DNA of 7,117 nucleotides, from NCBI GenBank assembly GCA_025357775.1, contig JANXOQ010000294.1, positions 1 through 7,117 on the forward strand. The letters are read 5' to 3'. Shown here piece by piece: positions 5,312 through 7,117 of the stretch. The notes under the pieces were generated by a model that saw nothing but the letters and a program-made list of their open reading frames with translations, did no database searches and had not been told where the DNA came from. Numbering within the stretch: position 1 is the stretch's first letter; every line of letters starts with the position of its first letter. A program made the position numbers and the translations under genes. Source of the DNA: Ferruginibacter sp. (GTDB taxonomy: Bacteria > Bacteroidota > Bacteroidia > Chitinophagales > Chitinophagaceae).

Positions 5312-5653
5312 TTATCTAAACAAATCTTCTTCGTTTTTACGAAAATATACCTTATCCTCCAAAAACTCAGTTGTAGCTAATAAAGCAGCATTTGGCATAC
5401 GCTCATAAGCACGAGATATTTCTATTTGTTCTTTATTTTCATGTATTTCTTCTAAACTATCTGTATGGCTGGCAAACTCTTCGAGCTTACTATGTAATTC
5501 TTCTTTTACTGTAATATTTATTTGGTTTGCTCTTTTTGCTATAATAGCAATAGATTCATATAAATTTCCAGTTTTATCTTTCATATCAGATAATTTTTTG
5601 GGTTCTACACTACTGTTAGTGTTAGAGCTTAGCTGACGACGGATTTTGCTCAT
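5312..5653 (-). CDS. rpoZ: DNA-directed RNA polymerase omega subunit (Bacteroidota Rpb6/omega type)
   Basis: Omega is the small subunit that helps assemble and stabilise RNA polymerase by binding the beta-prime subunit. The 113-residue product is typical of the Bacteroidota form: a short variable N-terminus, TGNLYESIAIIAKRANQI at 28-45 (the conserved omega/Rpb6 helix), then EELHSKLEEFASHTDSLEEI and ENKEQIEISRAYERMP, which characterise the lineage, and a C-terminus with LEDKVYFRKNEED. The ATG at 5653 gives a 32-bp overlap with the end of bamD. An internal Met24 (codon at 5584-5582) would remove the overlap but leave an N-terminus shorter than usual, so the longer form is preferred. The bamD-rpoZ-coaBC order is a recurring arrangement in this phylum. 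No Shine-Dalgarno sequence is seen; coupling through the overlap is plausible. Confidence 0.93.
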   Translation of the reverse strand: MSKIRRQLSSNTNSSVEPKKLSDMKDKTGNLYESIAIIAKRANQINITVKEELHSKLEEFASHTDSLEEIHENKEQIEISRAYERMPNAALLATTEFLEDKVYFRKNEEDLFR

Positions 5654-6452
5654 TTGTAATTGTTTTTATATTGTTTTTACTTAAATTACTATAATTCTCT
5701 GCATCTTTTAAGAATTTGCTTTCAGGAAATCTGTCTGCAAAATCAGAATATTCGATGGTTACTTTTTCAAATCTTTCAATTTGTTTTTCTAAAATACTTA
5801 GTTTAGCAAATCTATAATATGATTTAACAACCATATATTTATAAGTATCTGCCTTAATAGACTCTGGATAATTATTCAATAACGTATTAAATGCCAAACC
5901 AGAAGATCTAAATTGTCCGAGGTTATAATACAATTGAGCAGCTCTAGCTTCTTTAAGTTCTAGCTTGGCTCTACCTTCATCTATAACTGCGTTGGCATCC
6001 TTTATTTTAAGTGAACCAGCGTGTGTATTTATAAAGGTTTGCATCATATTTAAAGCCTTTACAGTATTTACCTGTTCCAATTCAATTTTTGGACTTTGCT
6101 TATAAAAACAATAAGCATGCATAAAATCTACTTCTTCTGCCTTTGCATTATTATGAAAAAAATCTAAATAACCTTTGTATAAACTACTTGCATGTTCATA
6201 CTCCTTTTCATAAAAAAAACAGTATGCATATTTGTAATATAGTTCTTCAAACTTTTCAGTTCCTTTAAGTGCTGGAAACAATTCTTCATAAATTGTAGAA
6301 GCATTTCTATACTGCTTTTTTTCGTAGTATTCATTTGCTTTAGACAGCTTATAGTTTACATCTTTACTTTTTTGTATTTTACTAAACTTGCTACAAGATG
6401 AAAGTACAAAAAACAAAAAAATTAGCACTGAATATTCTATTAATAACTTCAT
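5622..6452 (-). CDS. bamD: Outer membrane protein assembly factor BamD (TPR lipoprotein)
   Basis: BamD is the essential lipoprotein partner of BamA in the complex that folds beta-barrel proteins into the outer membrane. The 276-residue product has a signal peptide with lipobox VLSSC (Cys20 lipidated), then CSKFSKIQKSKDVNYKLSKA, a lead-in typical of Bacteroidota BamD. Tetratricopeptide-like helical pairs follow: ANEYYEKKQYRNASTIYEEL (39-58), ELYYKYAYCFFYEKEYEHAS (about 70-89), a third pair near 108-150, AQLYYNLGQFRSSGLAFNTL (about 172-191) with NYPES after it, and DFADRFPESKFLKDAE near the C-terminus. The last 20 or so residues are polar and probably disordered; they are the part that overlaps rpoZ. 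The length matches the family (about 250-290). It is the first recognisable gene of the leftward block, so its promoter should lie in the 665-bp spacer to the right. Only A/T-rich sequence precedes the ATG. Confidence 0.93.
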   Translation of the reverse strand: MKLLIEYSVLIFLFFVLSSCSKFSKIQKSKDVNYKLSKANEYYEKKQYRNASTIYEELFPALKGTEKFEELYYKYAYCFFYEKEYEHASSLYKGYLDFFHNNAKAEEVDFMHAYCFYKQSPKIELEQVNTVKALNMMQTFINTHAGSLKIKDANAVIDEGRAKLELKEARAAQLYYNLGQFRSSGLAFNTLLNNYPESIKADTYKYMVVKSYYRFAKLSILEKQIERFEKVTIEYSDFADRFPESKFLKDAENYSNLSKNNIKTITNEQNPSSAKL

Positions 6453-6822
6453 ATTATTTTGTAAAATTAATGTTTTTTTTCAAATTTGAGTCTTTTATAT
6501 TTAGCTACCAATAATTGAACGTTAATGAAATTATAAACATTAAAATCAAAACTATACTTTTTAATTAATAAATTGTATTTACGCAATTTGTGGTCTTTTA
6601 AAAGACAAATTAAAAATTTGATATTAGAAAAAATATCAATAATCCGATCTTCTTTACACACTTTAATTAAAATTTAATAATATGCAATTTTCAAAAGGTT
6701 AATTTATAAAGCAAACTTTTAAAACATGTTACTTAATAATTTTAAATAAATAGGTTTAATATGATTATTCTCAAATGCCTTTATTGTTTGTATTTGCTAT
6801 AAGAGCTCACCTAAATTTTAGG

Positions 6823-6909
6823 GTCAGCCTTAGCTTGTCGAAGGCGAATTATACCATAAAAATCAATACTTTGTTTATTTTAGATTGCCTACGACAAGTT
6901 CAGGCTGAC
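6823..6909. repeat. REP-like imperfect inverted repeat (23-bp arms)
   Basis: The left arm (6823-6845) and right arm (6887-6909) are reverse complements at 20 of 23 positions, separated by 41 bp of AT-rich sequence. The cores are AGCTTGTCGAAGGC on the left and GCCTACGACAAGTTCAGG on the right. Arms of this CTTGTCG/CGACAAG type with flanking GTCAG-CCT are familiar as dispersed intergenic palindromes in many Bacteroidota genomes (general recollection). The arms are clearly more GC-rich than the surroundings. Either strand can form the stem, and neither reading ends in a clean U-tract, so this is better viewed as a repeat element than a terminator. No transposase gene is in the window. Confidence 0.75.
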
Positions 6910-7051
6910 TATTTTACAATTCGATGCTAACAATAAAATCATTAACGATAATTGATTTTATAAACCTTTACGAGTAAAATACTTAATTCTAAAAATAAAA
7001 AAGCTTTTAATGTTTAAGAAAATAAATTCTAACTGTTAAAATAAGGTAGCC

Positions 7052-7092
7052 AAAAAATAAAACAATCTTTTACTAAAATGTAAAAGACTGTT
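7052..7092 (-). terminator. Intrinsic terminator of a minus-strand gene beyond the right edge
   Basis: On the minus strand, arms at 7092-7080 and 7073-7061 form a 13-bp stem with one G-U pair around a 6-nt loop, followed by a TTTTATTTTTT tract. The polarity shows that a gene to the right ends here leftward. In the few bases before it, all three minus frames reach stops (7098-7096, 7094-7092 and 7075-7073), so the gene's last few codons may lie in the window, but the frame cannot be chosen and no product is identifiable. It insulates the bamD block from that gene. Confidence 0.65.
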
Positions 7093-7117
7093 CAATCAAA
7101 TTGATAATTTCCTTTTC

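Larger units (their letters stand above)
6453..7117. other. Gene-poor spacer upstream of bamD
   Basis: About 600 bp upstream of bamD show no convincing gene. The only open frame near bamD (6467-6661, minus, 64 codons, GTG start) has low-complexity Lys/Leu/Ile/Asn/Phe composition and is not called. From left to right the region holds a 14-bp palindrome at 6593-6606, a 13-bp palindrome CCTAAATTTTAGG at 6810-6822 that directly abuts a large inverted repeat (6823-6909), a small AT hairpin at 6933-6961 with 9-bp arms, and a terminator at the right edge for a minus-strand gene outside the window. The bamD promoter should be here. The single match to the Bacteroidota -7 box (minus-strand TAGTTTTG, 6554-6547) lacks a properly spaced -33 element. 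Confidence 0.6.

Noticed and set aside
6547..6554. Minus-strand TAGTTTTG matching the Bacteroidota -7 box, about 95 bp before bamD
   Set aside because: There is no TTG/TTTG element at the expected 17-23 bp spacing, and one 8-mer with two free positions is expected by chance in AT-rich DNA.
6593..6606. 14-bp palindrome GTCTTTTAAAAGAC as an operator or terminator
   Set aside because: It has no loop or U-tract and no second copy; the function cannot be supported.
6467..6661. 64-codon minus-strand open frame just upstream of bamD
   Set aside because: It starts with GTG, has low-complexity AT-driven composition (Lys, Leu, Ile, Asn, Phe, Tyr), shows no domain or signal, and contains a palindrome; it is most likely a chance frame.
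6933..6961. 9-bp stem with 11-nt loop as a terminator
   Set aside because: Neither strand has a U-tract after the stem.
7073..7117. Partial minus-strand coding end EKEIINLIEQSFTF
   Set aside because: Its stop falls inside the loop of the terminator hairpin and the other two frames are equally possible, so no coding call is justified.
1..7117. CRISPR arrays, tRNA/rRNA genes, insertion sequences
   Set aside because: No spaced direct repeats, no tRNA cloverleaf and no transposase sequence were seen on either strand.

Overview
The window is AT-rich chromosomal DNA of a member of the Bacteroidota, most likely close to the Chitinophagaceae/Sphingobacteriia. The evidence is a Bacteroidota-type RNA polymerase omega subunit, BamD next to it, two families largely confined to this phylum (DUF4835 and DUF4296), and start codons that mostly lack Shine-Dalgarno sequences. 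Every gene recognised lies on the minus strand, so the order of transcription is from high to low coordinates.

Layout in transcription order: (1) 7117-6453 is a gene-poor stretch. It holds an intrinsic terminator for a minus-strand gene beyond the right edge and a large imperfect inverted repeat (6823-6909) of REP-like type. (2) 6452-5312 holds bamD and rpoZ (omega), which overlap by 32 bp. (3) A perfect 23-bp palindrome followed by a U-tract lies between rpoZ and coaBC. It looks like an intrinsic terminator or attenuator and sits almost on the coaBC start codon. (4) 5238-2629 holds coaBC, a DUF4835 protein (family also called PorD, type IX secretion) and a DUF4296 lipoprotein. They are packed with a 1-bp gap and a 1-bp overlap, and the DUF4296 gene has the only strong Shine-Dalgarno sequence seen. 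(5) scoA overlaps the end of the DUF4296 gene by 8 bp. scoB follows after a 111-bp gap that contains a tandem heptamer, and together they encode the two subunits of a 3-oxoacid CoA-transferase. (6) A DUF4197 lipoprotein gene follows. (7) After about 315 bp of very AT-rich spacer comes the 5' end of a C5-cytosine DNA methyltransferase gene, cut by the left edge, with an A9 tract three codons into the gene.

Functionally the block joins envelope biogenesis (BamD, the DUF4835/DUF4296 exported proteins and the DUF4197 lipoprotein), transcription (omega), coenzyme A synthesis (CoaBC) and CoA-ester/ketone-body metabolism (ScoAB). Most of it is ordinary housekeeping DNA. No new multi-gene system is evident. 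The points that most deserve a second look are the hairpin at the coaBC start, the A9 tract in the methyltransferase gene, the strong Shine-Dalgarno sequence at the DUF4835/DUF4296 junction and the REP-like inverted repeat.
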